Source: Rhodoferax sp. UBA4127
GTDB lineage: Bacteria > Pseudomonadota > Gammaproteobacteria > Burkholderiales > Burkholderiaceae_C
DNA length: 7,552 nucleotides
NCBI GenBank assembly: GCA_002381045.1
Contig: DFWT01000139.1
Location: 7,648 to 15,199 of the forward strand
Direction of reading: 5' to 3'
Below the pieces are notes generated by a model. The model did no database searches. It was not told the DNA's origin and saw only the letters and a list, made by a program, of their open reading frames with translations. Each line of letters begins with the position of its first letter. The stretch's first letter is position 1. Shown piece by piece: positions 1 through 6,507 of the stretch. The position numbers and the translations under genes are program-made.

Positions 1-32
1 GCAACAACGACACGGATGATTTGGAAATGGAA

Positions 33-677
33 TTAGGTATCGGCTTTCAGCCGCCCATCTACCAGCCGCACCGCTCGACTGGCCATGGCCTGGGCTTCTG
101 CCACATCATGCGTCACCAGCAAAGTGGGAATCGCAGCTTGGGCAATGTGCTGGGAAAACTCCTGGCGCATCGCCACGCGCAGGTCTGCATCCAGCGCAGA
201 AAAGGGCTCGTCCAGCAACAGGGCGCGCGGTCGCGTGATCAAAGCACGTGCCAACGCCACCCGCTGTTGTTCGCCGCCAGAGAGTTGCCACACCCGCTGC
301 TGGGCATAGTGGGCCAGACCAAACACCTCCAGCATTTGCAACGCCTTTGTACGCGCCTGCGGCTTGGGCATGCGCTGCTCAATCAAGCCGAAGGCCACGT
401 TGTCTTGCACGTTCAAATGCGCAAACAACGCGAAGTCCTGGAACATCAACGCGAAGTGCCTCTTGTGGGGCGGCATCTGGGTGATGTTTTGACCGTCAAA
501 CCACACCTCGCCATCCCGTGGCATCTGCAGACCCGCCACGATAGACAACAGCGTGCTTTTGCCTGAACCCGATGGCCCCAACAAGGCCACGACCTCACCG
601 GCAGCCACCGTCAAGTTCACGCCACACAACAGCGGGCGCTCGCCATAGTCCTGGGTGATCTGGCGCAGCTCAAGCAT
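33..677 (-). CDS. thiQ: Thiamine ABC transporter, ATP-binding protein ThiQ
   Basis: This is the cytoplasmic ATPase that powers thiamine (and TPP/TMP) import through ThiP. It has 214 residues, slightly shorter than E. coli ThiQ (about 232). In order: Walker A GPSGSGKS (residues 34-41), Q-loop Gln80 in MFQD, the ABC signature LSGGEQQ (132-138), Walker B LLLDEP with Asp156 and Glu157, D-loop SALD (160-163) and H-loop His190 in VTHD. All the residues needed for ATP hydrolysis are present. I chose the ATG at 677 because the family N-terminus begins at MLELRQ; the frame stays open 25 codons further upstream, but that extension is Arg/Pro-rich and lies inside thiP. An AAGG sits 8-9 bases before this ATG. 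The start overlaps the thiP stop by eight bases (ATGCTTGA), which suggests translational coupling. The motifs alone prove only an ABC ATPase; the thiamine assignment comes from the thiB-thiP-thiQ order and the upstream TPP riboswitch. Confidence 0.93.
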   Translation of the reverse strand: MLELRQITQDYGERPLLCGVNLTVAAGEVVALLGPSGSGKSTLLSIVAGLQMPRDGEVWFDGQNITQMPPHKRHFALMFQDFALFAHLNVQDNVAFGLIEQRMPKPQARTKALQMLEVFGLAHYAQQRVWQLSGGEQQRVALARALITRPRALLLDEPFSALDADLRVAMRQEFSQHIAQAAIPTLLVTHDVAEAQAMASRAVRLVDGRLKADT

Positions 678-2319
678 GGTGCAAACCTTGACGGGGCAGC
701 GAATGGGCCACCTTGACCGCGCTCGGTTTGGGCGCGCGCGCTGGCCACTCAATCACCAAAAAAGCCAGCAAGGCAAACAGCATCAGCGCACAGGCCAACA
801 CCAGCGCTTCGTCCAGGCTGCGCTCGCCAGGATGGCTCAAGCGCTGGTAGATCAGTGTGGTGAGCGTCGTCCATTCTGGCCGCGACAAAAACAAAGTCAC
901 CGCGAACTCGCCGAGCGCCGTAGCTGCTGCGAAGGCCATGCCACGGCGCAGTGCCGGCCCCAGCAGCGGCAAGGTCACGCGCCAGAAAGTACGCCACCGA
1001 TTGGCACCCAGCGTGTGCGCCGCTGAGAGCACATTCGGCGGCAAACTGTCCAGCCCTGCCGCCAGCGACTTAGCGACAAACGGATAGGCTAACAAAGCGT
1101 AAGTGCCCAACAGCAATGCCAAGCTGGCAGTCCAGCCTGGGTAGAGCAAGAGCAAACCAAAAGCCACTGTCACCGGCGAGATCACAAACGGCAAAAAAGC
1201 AGCGGCACGCCACAGCACCAAGCGCTGCGATGCCAATGCATGCAGCACACCCAGCAAGGTGGCCAGTACCAGTGCCACCCCAGAGAAGCGCAGCGTGTTC
1301 CAAACCGCCTGCTGCACTTCCTCGTCCAACAGCACCAACCAAGCTCCCCAGCCCGCGCCCAACGCCCGCCAAACCACCGCTGCAATGGGCAGCACACAAA
1401 TCAGAATCAACACAGCCAAGGCGGACAAAACTGCCAGCCATTGGTGCAGGCCTTGCGGGCACAGGCGCACCACCGGCTCGACCCGGGTGGGGGCCGCCAG
1501 CCGCTGCTCTAGCAGCGCATAGATACCCGCAACCGCACCGGTCAAAAACAACACCCAAAGCGCCAGCACACTGGCTTGACCCAATTGCAACTCATGGGCG
1601 ACCAGCTGGTAGATCTCGACTTCCACTGTGGCGTAAGCCTGCCCGCCCAGCACCAACGCCAAGCCAAAGCCAGAAAAGCAATACAAAAAGACCAGGCACA
1701 AGCTGGACATGAGCCAGGGCGCAATGGCAGGCCACTCCACCCGCCAGAAGGTCCGCCACGGACTGGCACCCAAGCTGCGCGCTGCAGCCACCTGACGTCC
1801 GTTGACTTTGTCCAGTGCATCGACGCCGGCGCGTACCACCAAACACAGGTTGAAAAACAGGTTGCCATACAGCAGCAACCACGGCGTGCCTTGAAGATTC
1901 ACGCCCAACCCATTGCTGAGTGCCCCCCGGGGTCCCCACACGGCCAGTACACCAAGCGCTGCCACCAGAGTGGGCATGACAAACGGCAACATCAAAAGAC
2001 GCAAAGTCACGCTACGCCCAACAAATTCAAATCGCGCAAGCACCCAGGCCAGTGGCAAACCGAGAGCCAACGCCAGCACGCAGGTGATCCCGGCCTGTGC
2101 CAGGGACCATAAAACACGTCCCCGCAAATAGTCATCTTGCCAGGGCTGCCAGATCGAGACTGTCTGAAAAACACCAGGCAAATCCAAAGCACCAGTCAGC
2201 CCGACCCAAATCAGTTGCGCCGTGGGTGCCAGCACCAGCACCAGCAAGGCGGCACCTGGCAACAGGCCCAAGCACCACACCGGCATACGTGTCAGGCGGC
2301 TAAGCAAGGGCAAGGGCAT
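670..2319 (-). CDS. thiP: Thiamine ABC transporter, permease ThiP
   Basis: This is the inner-membrane channel subunit of the thiamine importer, with 549 residues (E. coli ThiP is about 536). It is a fused, two-domain permease with about twelve hydrophobic segments, six per half, at roughly 14-40, 69-96, 107-128, 146-164, 199-226, 249-270, 291-320, 339-363, 371-393, 398-419, 454-478 and 504-524. Each half carries an EAA-type loop that docks on the ATPase: AARSLGASPWRTFWRVEWP (178-196) and AAHTLGANRWRTFWRVTLP (433-451). The near identity of these loops shows an internal duplication. ThiP lies 46 bases downstream of thiB and overlaps thiQ, so all three are almost certainly one transcript. No good ribosome-binding site precedes the ATG at 2319. 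A second in-frame ATG at 2286 (residue 12) is possible, and neither start is favoured by the upstream sequence. Fe(III)/putrescine-type permeases look similar; the ThiB neighbour and the riboswitch decide the substrate. Confidence 0.93.
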   Translation of the reverse strand: MPLPLLSRLTRMPVWCLGLLPGAALLVLVLAPTAQLIWVGLTGALDLPGVFQTVSIWQPWQDDYLRGRVLWSLAQAGITCVLALALGLPLAWVLARFEFVGRSVTLRLLMLPFVMPTLVAALGVLAVWGPRGALSNGLGVNLQGTPWLLLYGNLFFNLCLVVRAGVDALDKVNGRQVAAARSLGASPWRTFWRVEWPAIAPWLMSSLCLVFLYCFSGFGLALVLGGQAYATVEVEIYQLVAHELQLGQASVLALWVLFLTGAVAGIYALLEQRLAAPTRVEPVVRLCPQGLHQWLAVLSALAVLILICVLPIAAVVWRALGAGWGAWLVLLDEEVQQAVWNTLRFSGVALVLATLLGVLHALASQRLVLWRAAAFLPFVISPVTVAFGLLLLYPGWTASLALLLGTYALLAYPFVAKSLAAGLDSLPPNVLSAAHTLGANRWRTFWRVTLPLLGPALRRGMAFAAATALGEFAVTLFLSRPEWTTLTTLIYQRLSHPGERSLDEALVLACALMLFALLAFLVIEWPARAPKPSAVKVAHSLPRQGLHHA

Positions 2320-2365
2320 GGCCAGAGCTAGCTTGTTTTGTGGTCAGTCAACCGCAACCGCCGAC

Positions 2366-3388
2366 CTACTTCAGCACCACTTGGGTCCAGCGTGCCACCC
2401 ATTCGGGACCCTTTTTGGCAATCAATTGCGCTGCGGGCGCTTCAAACTCTTTGGGCTCGACCGCATGGCGCATCACTTCGGCGCGCACCGTCTTTGCCAC
2501 CGCCGGGTACATCCACATCTCGGTCTGCAAACTTTCTTGCACCGCACCGGTCCGCATGAAATCGACAAACTTGAGCGCTACCTCACGCCGCGCACCGCCC
2601 TTGATCAAGCCCACGCCTTCGACCTGGCGGAACACACCACCCTTGAGGTTCAGGCTGGTGGTGGGCGGTTCGGTGATTTTTTCCTTGCTGTAAAACACCT
2701 CGGCGGCCGGGCTGGTGGCGTAGCTCACCACCAAGGGGTAAGCGCCCTTGTTGCGGCTGAATTCGGTGTAATAGGCCTCGCTCCAACCTTTGACCACCTT
2801 GAGACCGTTGCCCCGCATTTGCGCCCACCAGGCAAAGGCAGGTTCTTCACCCATGGCGGATATGGTGGCCAACATGAAGGCATAACCGGTGCTGCTGGTG
2901 GCTGGATTAGGCATGACCAGCCAGCCCTTGTACGCGGGCAGGGTCAAATCTTTCAAACTGGCCGGCAACGCCACGCCGCGCTTGGCCACTTCGGCTTTGT
3001 CCACATTCAAATTGACATAACCGTAGTCCACCGGCGCCAGGGCGGCACCCAACTGCCCGTCGGGTTGGCCCGACATCTGCGGCAGCACCGGCTCCAACAC
3101 ACCGGCGGCCAGGGCTTTGCCCACCAGCGTGTTGTCCAGGCCATACACCACGTCAGCAATCGGTTTGGCCCGTGTCAGGATCAGCTTGTTGAGCATTTCG
3201 CCAGCGTCCCCGCCCTTGACGATGGATAGCTTGACACCATGCTTGACCTCGAAACTGGCCAGCACTGGTTTGGGCAGAGAAAAGGAACTGTGCACCATCA
3301 CGCGCAGTTCTTCGGCTGCAAAGGAGGTAGAGGGTGACCACTGGGCGGCCACACAAGCAAGACTAGAAAGAAGCAAACGACGGTTCAT
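2366..3388 (-). CDS. thiB: Thiamine-binding periplasmic protein ThiB
   Basis: This is the solute receptor that captures thiamine, TMP and TPP in the periplasm and delivers them to ThiP/ThiQ. It has 340 residues, close to the family length (about 330). The N-terminus MNRRLLLSSLACVAAQ has an Arg pair and a hydrophobic core. It is followed by a likely signal peptidase I site after SFA or SFAA (residues 24-25), so the protein should be exported. Family landmarks are ADVVYGLDN (79-87), a VDYGY segment, NPATSSTGYAFML, KGWSEAY, SYATSPAAEVFY and MWMYPAV. They match E. coli TbpA segment for segment, including the WSEAY and YATSP regions that contribute the aromatic residues stacking on the thiamine ring. 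I chose the ATG at 3388 because the signal peptide begins there and GAAAGG lies 7 bases upstream. The frame is open back through the riboswitch leader, so an automatic caller could start it too early. It is the first gene of the thiBPQ operon. Confidence 0.95.
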   Translation of the reverse strand: MNRRLLLSSLACVAAQWSPSTSFAAEELRVMVHSSFSLPKPVLASFEVKHGVKLSIVKGGDAGEMLNKLILTRAKPIADVVYGLDNTLVGKALAAGVLEPVLPQMSGQPDGQLGAALAPVDYGYVNLNVDKAEVAKRGVALPASLKDLTLPAYKGWLVMPNPATSSTGYAFMLATISAMGEEPAFAWWAQMRGNGLKVVKGWSEAYYTEFSRNKGAYPLVVSYATSPAAEVFYSKEKITEPPTTSLNLKGGVFRQVEGVGLIKGGARREVALKFVDFMRTGAVQESLQTEMWMYPAVAKTVRAEVMRHAVEPKEFEAPAAQLIAKKGPEWVARWTQVVLK

Positions 3389-3395
3389 GGCAAAG

Positions 3396-3401
3396 CCTTT
3401 C
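3396..3401 (-). promoter_or_regulatory. Ribosome-binding site of thiB
   Basis: GAAAGG on the minus strand ends 7 bases before the ATG at 3388. It is the best Shine-Dalgarno match in the operon and supports the chosen thiB start. Its place at the end of the TPP-riboswitch leader makes it the natural target for ligand-dependent sequestration, but I did not find a strong, unambiguous anti-SD partner by eye. Confidence 0.6.
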
Positions 3402-3407
3402 AAAGCG

Positions 3408-3426
3408 CCAACGCATAAAGCGCTGG
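3408..3426 (-). promoter_or_regulatory. Hairpin in the thiB leader (possible expression platform)
   Basis: On the minus strand CCAGCGC-TTTAT-GCGTTGG forms a 7-bp stem (one G-U pair) with a 5-base loop, between the TPP aptamer and the thiB ribosome-binding site. It is followed by CGCTTTGAAAGG rather than a run of T, so it is not a classical intrinsic terminator. That favours translational control, or an anti-sequestering element, over premature termination. The structure is directly visible; its role is inferred from position only. Confidence 0.4.
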
Positions 3427-3474
3427 GCCGAAGACGCCACAGGCAGCAGACGTGCCCGAACCATCCTGGAACCA

Positions 3475-3552
3475 TCACGCTCCCTACGCTGGCATGATCC
3501 AGATCAGGTAAGGGGACTCTCTCAGCCCGCAAACAGCAGGCACCCCCGGTGA
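3475..3552 (-). promoter_or_regulatory. TPP riboswitch (THI-box aptamer)
   Basis: The minus strand reads the conserved TPP aptamer in the right order: GGGGGTGCC, a P3 stem GCCTGC-TGTTT-GCGGGC, the invariant CTGAGAG, then CCCTTACCTGATCTGG, a small CTGG/CCAG helix, and GCGTAGGGA. TCAC near 3549-3552 can pair with GTGA near 3475-3478 to close P1, so the exact ends are approximate. The P3 arm is short, with no extra P3a helix. In this family CUGAGA binds the pyrimidine ring and the P4/P5 arm with its GCGUAGGGA strand binds the pyrophosphate; both are intact. The aptamer ends about 85 bases before the thiB ATG. It should turn off thiBPQ when intracellular TPP is high. It confirms the thiamine assignment of the three downstream genes. 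Confidence 0.96.
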
Positions 3553-3559
3553 GTCCGCG

Positions 3560-3565
3560 ATTTTA
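3560..3565 (-). promoter_or_regulatory. Candidate -10 box of the thiBPQ promoter
   Basis: TAAAAT on the minus strand matches the sigma-70 -10 consensus at five of six positions. It lies 7 bases upstream of the aptamer, so transcription would start right at its 5' edge. No good -35 hexamer stands at 16-18 bases spacing; that position overlaps the last codons of the upstream kinase gene. The placement is sensible but the evidence is modest. Confidence 0.4.
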
Positions 3566-3581
3566 GTCTGACGAAAAGAAG

Positions 3582-4115
3582 TTAATCCGATAGCGTGTCA
3601 ATGGCCTGAATGGCCGCTTGCAAGCGGCTCGGCCCCGACCCGCTGATTTCGATGTGGGGATGGTGCTCAGATTGCAAAGCGTGGGTCAGCCTGGCATGCA
3701 CCCGCGCCCGGATCGCCTCACCACTGCGGTGGAACCCGTCCGCAAGCCATGGCAGATCAGGCTGCAGCAGCAAAGTCAGTGTGAATCGGCCGTGCAGTGC
3801 ATGGGCGCAGGCGTTCAAACTGGCATCAGAAAAGTAGAACTCGCTGTAAACCGCCGTCATCAAGGGTGCGGTGTCGCAGAGCACAAGCGCATGGCCTGAC
3901 TTCTTCGCACGGACCATGACGTGTTCCTCATGGTCAAACTGGGACCGCATCACATCAGCCTGCTCGGCCTGGTTGGGGGTGCGGCCATGTTGATCACAAA
4001 ACACGCGCAAATACTCGGGCACCCACAGCGCCCCATAGTGCGCCGCCAGGGCTTGCGTCAATGTGGTCTTGCCAGTGCATTCGGCACCCAGGAGACAGAT
4101 CAGTTGGGGTGTCAT
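3582..4115 (-). CDS. NadR-like P-loop kinase (AAA_28 family), possible nicotinamide riboside or other vitamin kinase
   Basis: A 177-residue cytoplasmic P-loop protein that resembles the C-terminal ribosylnicotinamide-kinase domain of NadR, standing alone without the NadR repressor or adenylyltransferase domains. Visible features are Walker A GAECTGKT (residues 10-17), VPEYLR (32-37, compare the conserved Glu/Arg after the first strand in NadR kinases), a Walker-B-like strand LVLCDTAPL with Asp81, and the lid-region signature DLPWLADGFHR (120-130). Family members phosphorylate nicotinamide riboside to NMN in NAD salvage, but the true substrate here is not shown by the sequence. The gene starts 30 bases after serS on the same strand and may be co-transcribed with it. 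It ends just upstream of the promoter and TPP riboswitch of thiBPQ, so it lies outside riboswitch control. No strong ribosome-binding site precedes the ATG. The fold assignment is firm; the exact function is open. Confidence 0.75.
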   Translation of the reverse strand: MTPQLICLLGAECTGKTTLTQALAAHYGALWVPEYLRVFCDQHGRTPNQAEQADVMRSQFDHEEHVMVRAKKSGHALVLCDTAPLMTAVYSEFYFSDASLNACAHALHGRFTLTLLLQPDLPWLADGFHRSGEAIRARVHARLTHALQSEHHPHIEISGSGPSRLQAAIQAIDTLSD

Positions 4116-4145
4116 GGGGTCTGATCCGCGCCGAGTGTCACCGGC

Positions 4146-5462
4146 TTAGGCCTGAAGACTTTGCAAGCCACCCAAATAGGCTTGCAGCACCTGGGGCACG
4201 GTCACCGAGCCATCAGCGTTCTGGTAGTTTTCAAGCACCGCCACCAGGGTGCGACCCACTGCCAAGCCGGAGCCGTTGAGCGTGTGGACCAGTTCGTTTT
4301 TGCCTTGCGCATTCTTGAAGCGGGCTTGCAGACGGCGCGCCTGGAAGGCTTCGCAGTTGCTCACCGAGCTGATTTCGCGGTAGGTGTTTTGCGCTGGCAA
4401 CCAGACTTCCAGGTCGTAGGTCTTGCTGGCGCCAAAACCCATGTCACCGGTGCACAGGCTCATCACCCGGTAAGGCAAACCCAGCTTTTGCAAAATGGCT
4501 TCGGCGTGGCCGGTCATCACTTCCAGCGCGTCATAACTTTTGTCGGGGTGAACGATTTGCACCATCTCGACCTTGTCAAACTGGTGTTGGCGAATCAGAC
4601 CGCGGGTGTCACGCCCGGCACTGCCGGCCTCTGACCTGAAGCATGGCGTGTGGCCAGTGAGTTTGATCGGCAAATCGCTTTCTGCCACCACCACGTCACG
4701 CACAAAGTTGGTCAGCGGTACTTCTGCGGTCGGAATCAAATACAGCGCGGTGTTGTCGGGCTGTTCTTCACCGTCCTGACCGCCTTTTTTGGCAGCAAAC
4801 AAATCACCCTCGAACTTGGGCAACTGGCCGGTACCGCGCAAGGTGTCGCCGTTCACGATGTAAGGCGTGTAGCACTCTGTGTAGCCATGCTCCTGGGTTT
4901 GCACATCCAGCATGAACTGCGCCAACGCACGATGCAGCCTGGCCACTTGGCCTTTCATCACGGTGAAGCGGGCGCCGGTGAGCTTGACGCCCATCTCGAA
5001 GTCCAGGCCCAACGGCGTGCCCACATCCACATGGTCTTTGATGGCAAAGTCGAACCCACGTGGCTGGCCCCAGCTGCGTACCACCACATTGGCGTGTTCA
5101 TCGGCACCCACCGGCACACTTTCGTGCGGCAGGTTGGGCACCGCCAGCAACAGGTTTTGCAATTCGGTCTGGATCTGATCGAGCCGCTTGGCTGACGCGT
5201 CCAACTCGTCTTTGATGCCACTGACCTGCGCCATCGCCGCGTTGGCTTCGTCGTGCAGGCCCTTGCCCTTGAGCATGCCAATTTGTTTGCTGGCACTATT
5301 GCGTTGGGCTTGCAATGCCTCGGTGCTTATTTGAATGGTTTTGCGCTCGGCCTCCAACGCGGTGAAGGCCTCCACATCCAAAAACGTTTGCGGGTTTTTG
5401 CGTGATTGCAGACGCGCCACCACCTGGTTCAGGTCTTTGCGCAGCAGGGTAATGTCTAACAT
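4146..5462 (-). CDS. serS: Serine--tRNA ligase (seryl-tRNA synthetase)
   Basis: This class II aminoacyl-tRNA synthetase charges tRNA-Ser (and tRNA-Sec, where present) with serine in the cytoplasm. At 438 residues it is near the usual 425-430. Residues about 1-110 form the N-terminal antiparallel coiled-coil arm that grips the long variable arm of tRNA-Ser. The catalytic core carries GTGQLPKFEGDLF (210-222), the serine-contacting TAE (245-247), motif 2 from FRSEAGSAGRDTRG (275-288) through HQFDKVE, GDMGFGASKTYDLEVW (339-354), and motif 3 GSGLAVGRTLVAVLEN (397-412) with its conserved Arg404. A short charged insertion around 225-236 lies in a region that varies between species. The start MLDITLLRKD matches the family N-terminus exactly, so the ATG is secure even though no Shine-Dalgarno sequence precedes it. 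It is separated from ispH by 67 bases and followed after 30 bases by the NadR-like kinase. Confidence 0.98.
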   Translation of the reverse strand: MLDITLLRKDLNQVVARLQSRKNPQTFLDVEAFTALEAERKTIQISTEALQAQRNSASKQIGMLKGKGLHDEANAAMAQVSGIKDELDASAKRLDQIQTELQNLLLAVPNLPHESVPVGADEHANVVVRSWGQPRGFDFAIKDHVDVGTPLGLDFEMGVKLTGARFTVMKGQVARLHRALAQFMLDVQTQEHGYTECYTPYIVNGDTLRGTGQLPKFEGDLFAAKKGGQDGEEQPDNTALYLIPTAEVPLTNFVRDVVVAESDLPIKLTGHTPCFRSEAGSAGRDTRGLIRQHQFDKVEMVQIVHPDKSYDALEVMTGHAEAILQKLGLPYRVMSLCTGDMGFGASKTYDLEVWLPAQNTYREISSVSNCEAFQARRLQARFKNAQGKNELVHTLNGSGLAVGRTLVAVLENYQNADGSVTVPQVLQAYLGGLQSLQA

Positions 5463-5468
5463 AGTTAA

Positions 5469-5474
5469 TTTATA
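5469..5474 (-). promoter_or_regulatory. Candidate -10 box very close to serS (possible leaderless start)
   Basis: TATAAA on the minus strand (five of six to TATAAT) ends only 6 bases before the serS ATG. A start site about 7 bases downstream of this box would fall on the A of the ATG, giving a leaderless mRNA. This fits the absence of any purine-rich ribosome-binding site in the intervening AACT-containing stretch. No convincing -35 element is present at 16-18 bases, and AT-rich sequence can mimic a -10 box, so this is tentative. Confidence 0.35.
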
Positions 5475-5476
5475 AG

Positions 5477-5520
5477 AAATCGGGCTCTAGCCCTTATTTT
5501 AATTGCGCTAACAGCTATTT
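5477..5520. repeat. Imperfect inverted repeat between ispH and serS, possible dispersed intergenic repeat
   Basis: On the plus strand the arms are AAATCGGGCTCTAGCCC (5477-5493) and GCGCTAACAGCTATTT (5505-5520), joined by an AT-rich loop. The TAGC/GCTA core and the outer AAAT/ATTT ends pair; the middle is mismatched. A tighter hairpin, GGGC-TCTA-GCCC, is nested in the left arm. From memory, elements of this form (CTCTAGC... AT loop ...GCTAACAGCTATT) recur between genes in Comamonadaceae chromosomes. With one copy in view I cannot prove that it is dispersed. It lies between the ispH stop and the serS start and could act as a weak terminator for ispH (the T-run is poor) or as part of the serS promoter region. 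Confidence 0.5.
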
Positions 5521-5529
5521 ATTTTATAG

Positions 5530-6507
5530 TCACTCGGCCAACTCTGAATCATTCAGGCGCAAGCCCTTGGGCAGCGGGAACTTGATGGTCTCAATCTCAC
5601 CAGCCATGCGCTGCACCGACACCGCACCCAGCGCCTTCAAGCGCTCAATCACCTGCGCCACCAGAATTTCTGGCGCGGATGCACCGGCCGTCAAACCCAC
5701 CCGGCGGCAACCCTCAAACCACTGCGGCTGCAGGTCGTCTGCCGAGTCCACCATGTAGCCCGGCGTGCCTAGCTTGCGCGCCAATTCTGCCAGCCGGTTG
5801 CTGTTGGAACTGGTGGGGCTGCCCACCACAACCACCAGGTCCACCTGGGCACTCATCAGCTTGACGGCGTCCTGCCGGTTTTGGGTGGCGTAGCAAATGT
5901 CTTGCTGCTTGGGTTCCCGCACATTGGGAAAACGCGCCTTGATGGCCGCAGCAATCTCGGCGGCATCATCCACACTGAGCGTAGTCTGGGTCACCACCGC
6001 CAACTTGTTGGTTTGCGCAGGTGCGATGCGGGCCACATCCGCCACGTCTTCCACCAAATGAATGCCGCTGTCAAGTTGGCCCATGGTTCCTTCCACCTCG
6101 GGGTGACCCTTGTGGCCGATCATGATGAACTCATAACCCTCTTTGGCCAGCTTGGCCACTTCCACATGCACCTTGGTCACCAAGGGGCATGTGGCATCAA
6201 AAATCCGGAATCCGCGCTTCGCTGCCTCTTGTTGCACCGCGCGACTCACACCATGTGCAGAAAAAACCAGCGTAGCCCCCGCAGGCACATCGTCAAGCGC
6301 TTCAATAAAAATAGCGCCTTTGGCTTTCAGATCATTCACCACATAGGTGTTGTGAACGATTTCATGGCGTACATAAATCGGCGCACCGAACTTGGCCAGA
6401 GCGTGTTCGACGATTTCAATGGCCCGATCAACACCGGCGCAAAAGCCGCGCGGCTCAGCCAAGAGGATGTCGACCCCCGTGGGCACCTTATCTGCGGCCG
6501 TGGTCAC
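5530..6507 (-). CDS. ispH: 4-hydroxy-3-methylbut-2-enyl diphosphate reductase (IspH/LytB)
   Basis: This is the last enzyme of the MEP (non-mevalonate) isoprenoid pathway. It is an iron-sulfur protein in the cytoplasm that reduces HMBPP to IPP and DMAPP. It has 325 residues, the usual length. The three cluster cysteines are Cys23 (EPRGFCAGVDRA), Cys107 (FDATCPLVTKVH) and Cys205 (DICYATQNRQ). Substrate-binding histidines sit in RHEIVHNTYV, SAHGVS and GHKGHPEVEG, the last with the catalytic Glu137. The TQTTLS, GSPTSSNSNRL and AGASAPE segments complete the diphosphate pocket. The start is a GTG at 6507: it overlaps the fkpB stop in the sequence GTGA, and the family N-terminus (ILLAEPRGFCAGV) follows about a dozen residues later. 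Translation is probably coupled to fkpB. The same fkpB-ispH pairing is known in E. coli, which supports both calls. Confidence 0.98.
   Translation of the reverse strand: MTTAADKVPTGVDILLAEPRGFCAGVDRAIEIVEHALAKFGAPIYVRHEIVHNTYVVNDLKAKGAIFIEALDDVPAGATLVFSAHGVSRAVQQEAAKRGFRIFDATCPLVTKVHVEVAKLAKEGYEFIMIGHKGHPEVEGTMGQLDSGIHLVEDVADVARIAPAQTNKLAVVTQTTLSVDDAAEIAAAIKARFPNVREPKQQDICYATQNRQDAVKLMSAQVDLVVVVGSPTSSNSNRLAELARKLGTPGYMVDSADDLQPQWFEGCRRVGLTAGASAPEILVAQVIERLKALGAVSVQRMAGEIETIKFPLPKGLRLNDSELAE

Noticed and set aside
1..32. Possible terminator or next gene after thiQ
   Set aside because: There is no hairpin with a T-run and no recognisable coding sequence in these 32 bases.
678..752. 25-residue N-terminal extension of thiQ
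   Set aside because: It is Arg/Pro-rich, overlaps thiP more deeply and is absent from the family; the ATG at 677 with AAGG upstream fits better.
2326..2333. AGCTAGCT palindrome just upstream of thiP
   Set aside because: Eight bases is too short to separate from chance, and nothing else supports an operator between two genes of one operon.
2222..3229. A 335-codon open frame on the plus strand opposite thiP and thiB
   Set aside because: It lies antisense to thiB, whose protein matches its family along its whole length. The translated product is His/Gly/Gln-rich low-complexity sequence with no recognisable motif, as expected from the complement of a GC-rich gene.
5481..5492. Intrinsic terminator for ispH (GGGC/GCCC hairpin)
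   Set aside because: The stem is only four solid pairs and the bases after it on the minus strand (GATTTCTTATAAATT) are not a proper T-run. It is better described as part of the inverted repeat.
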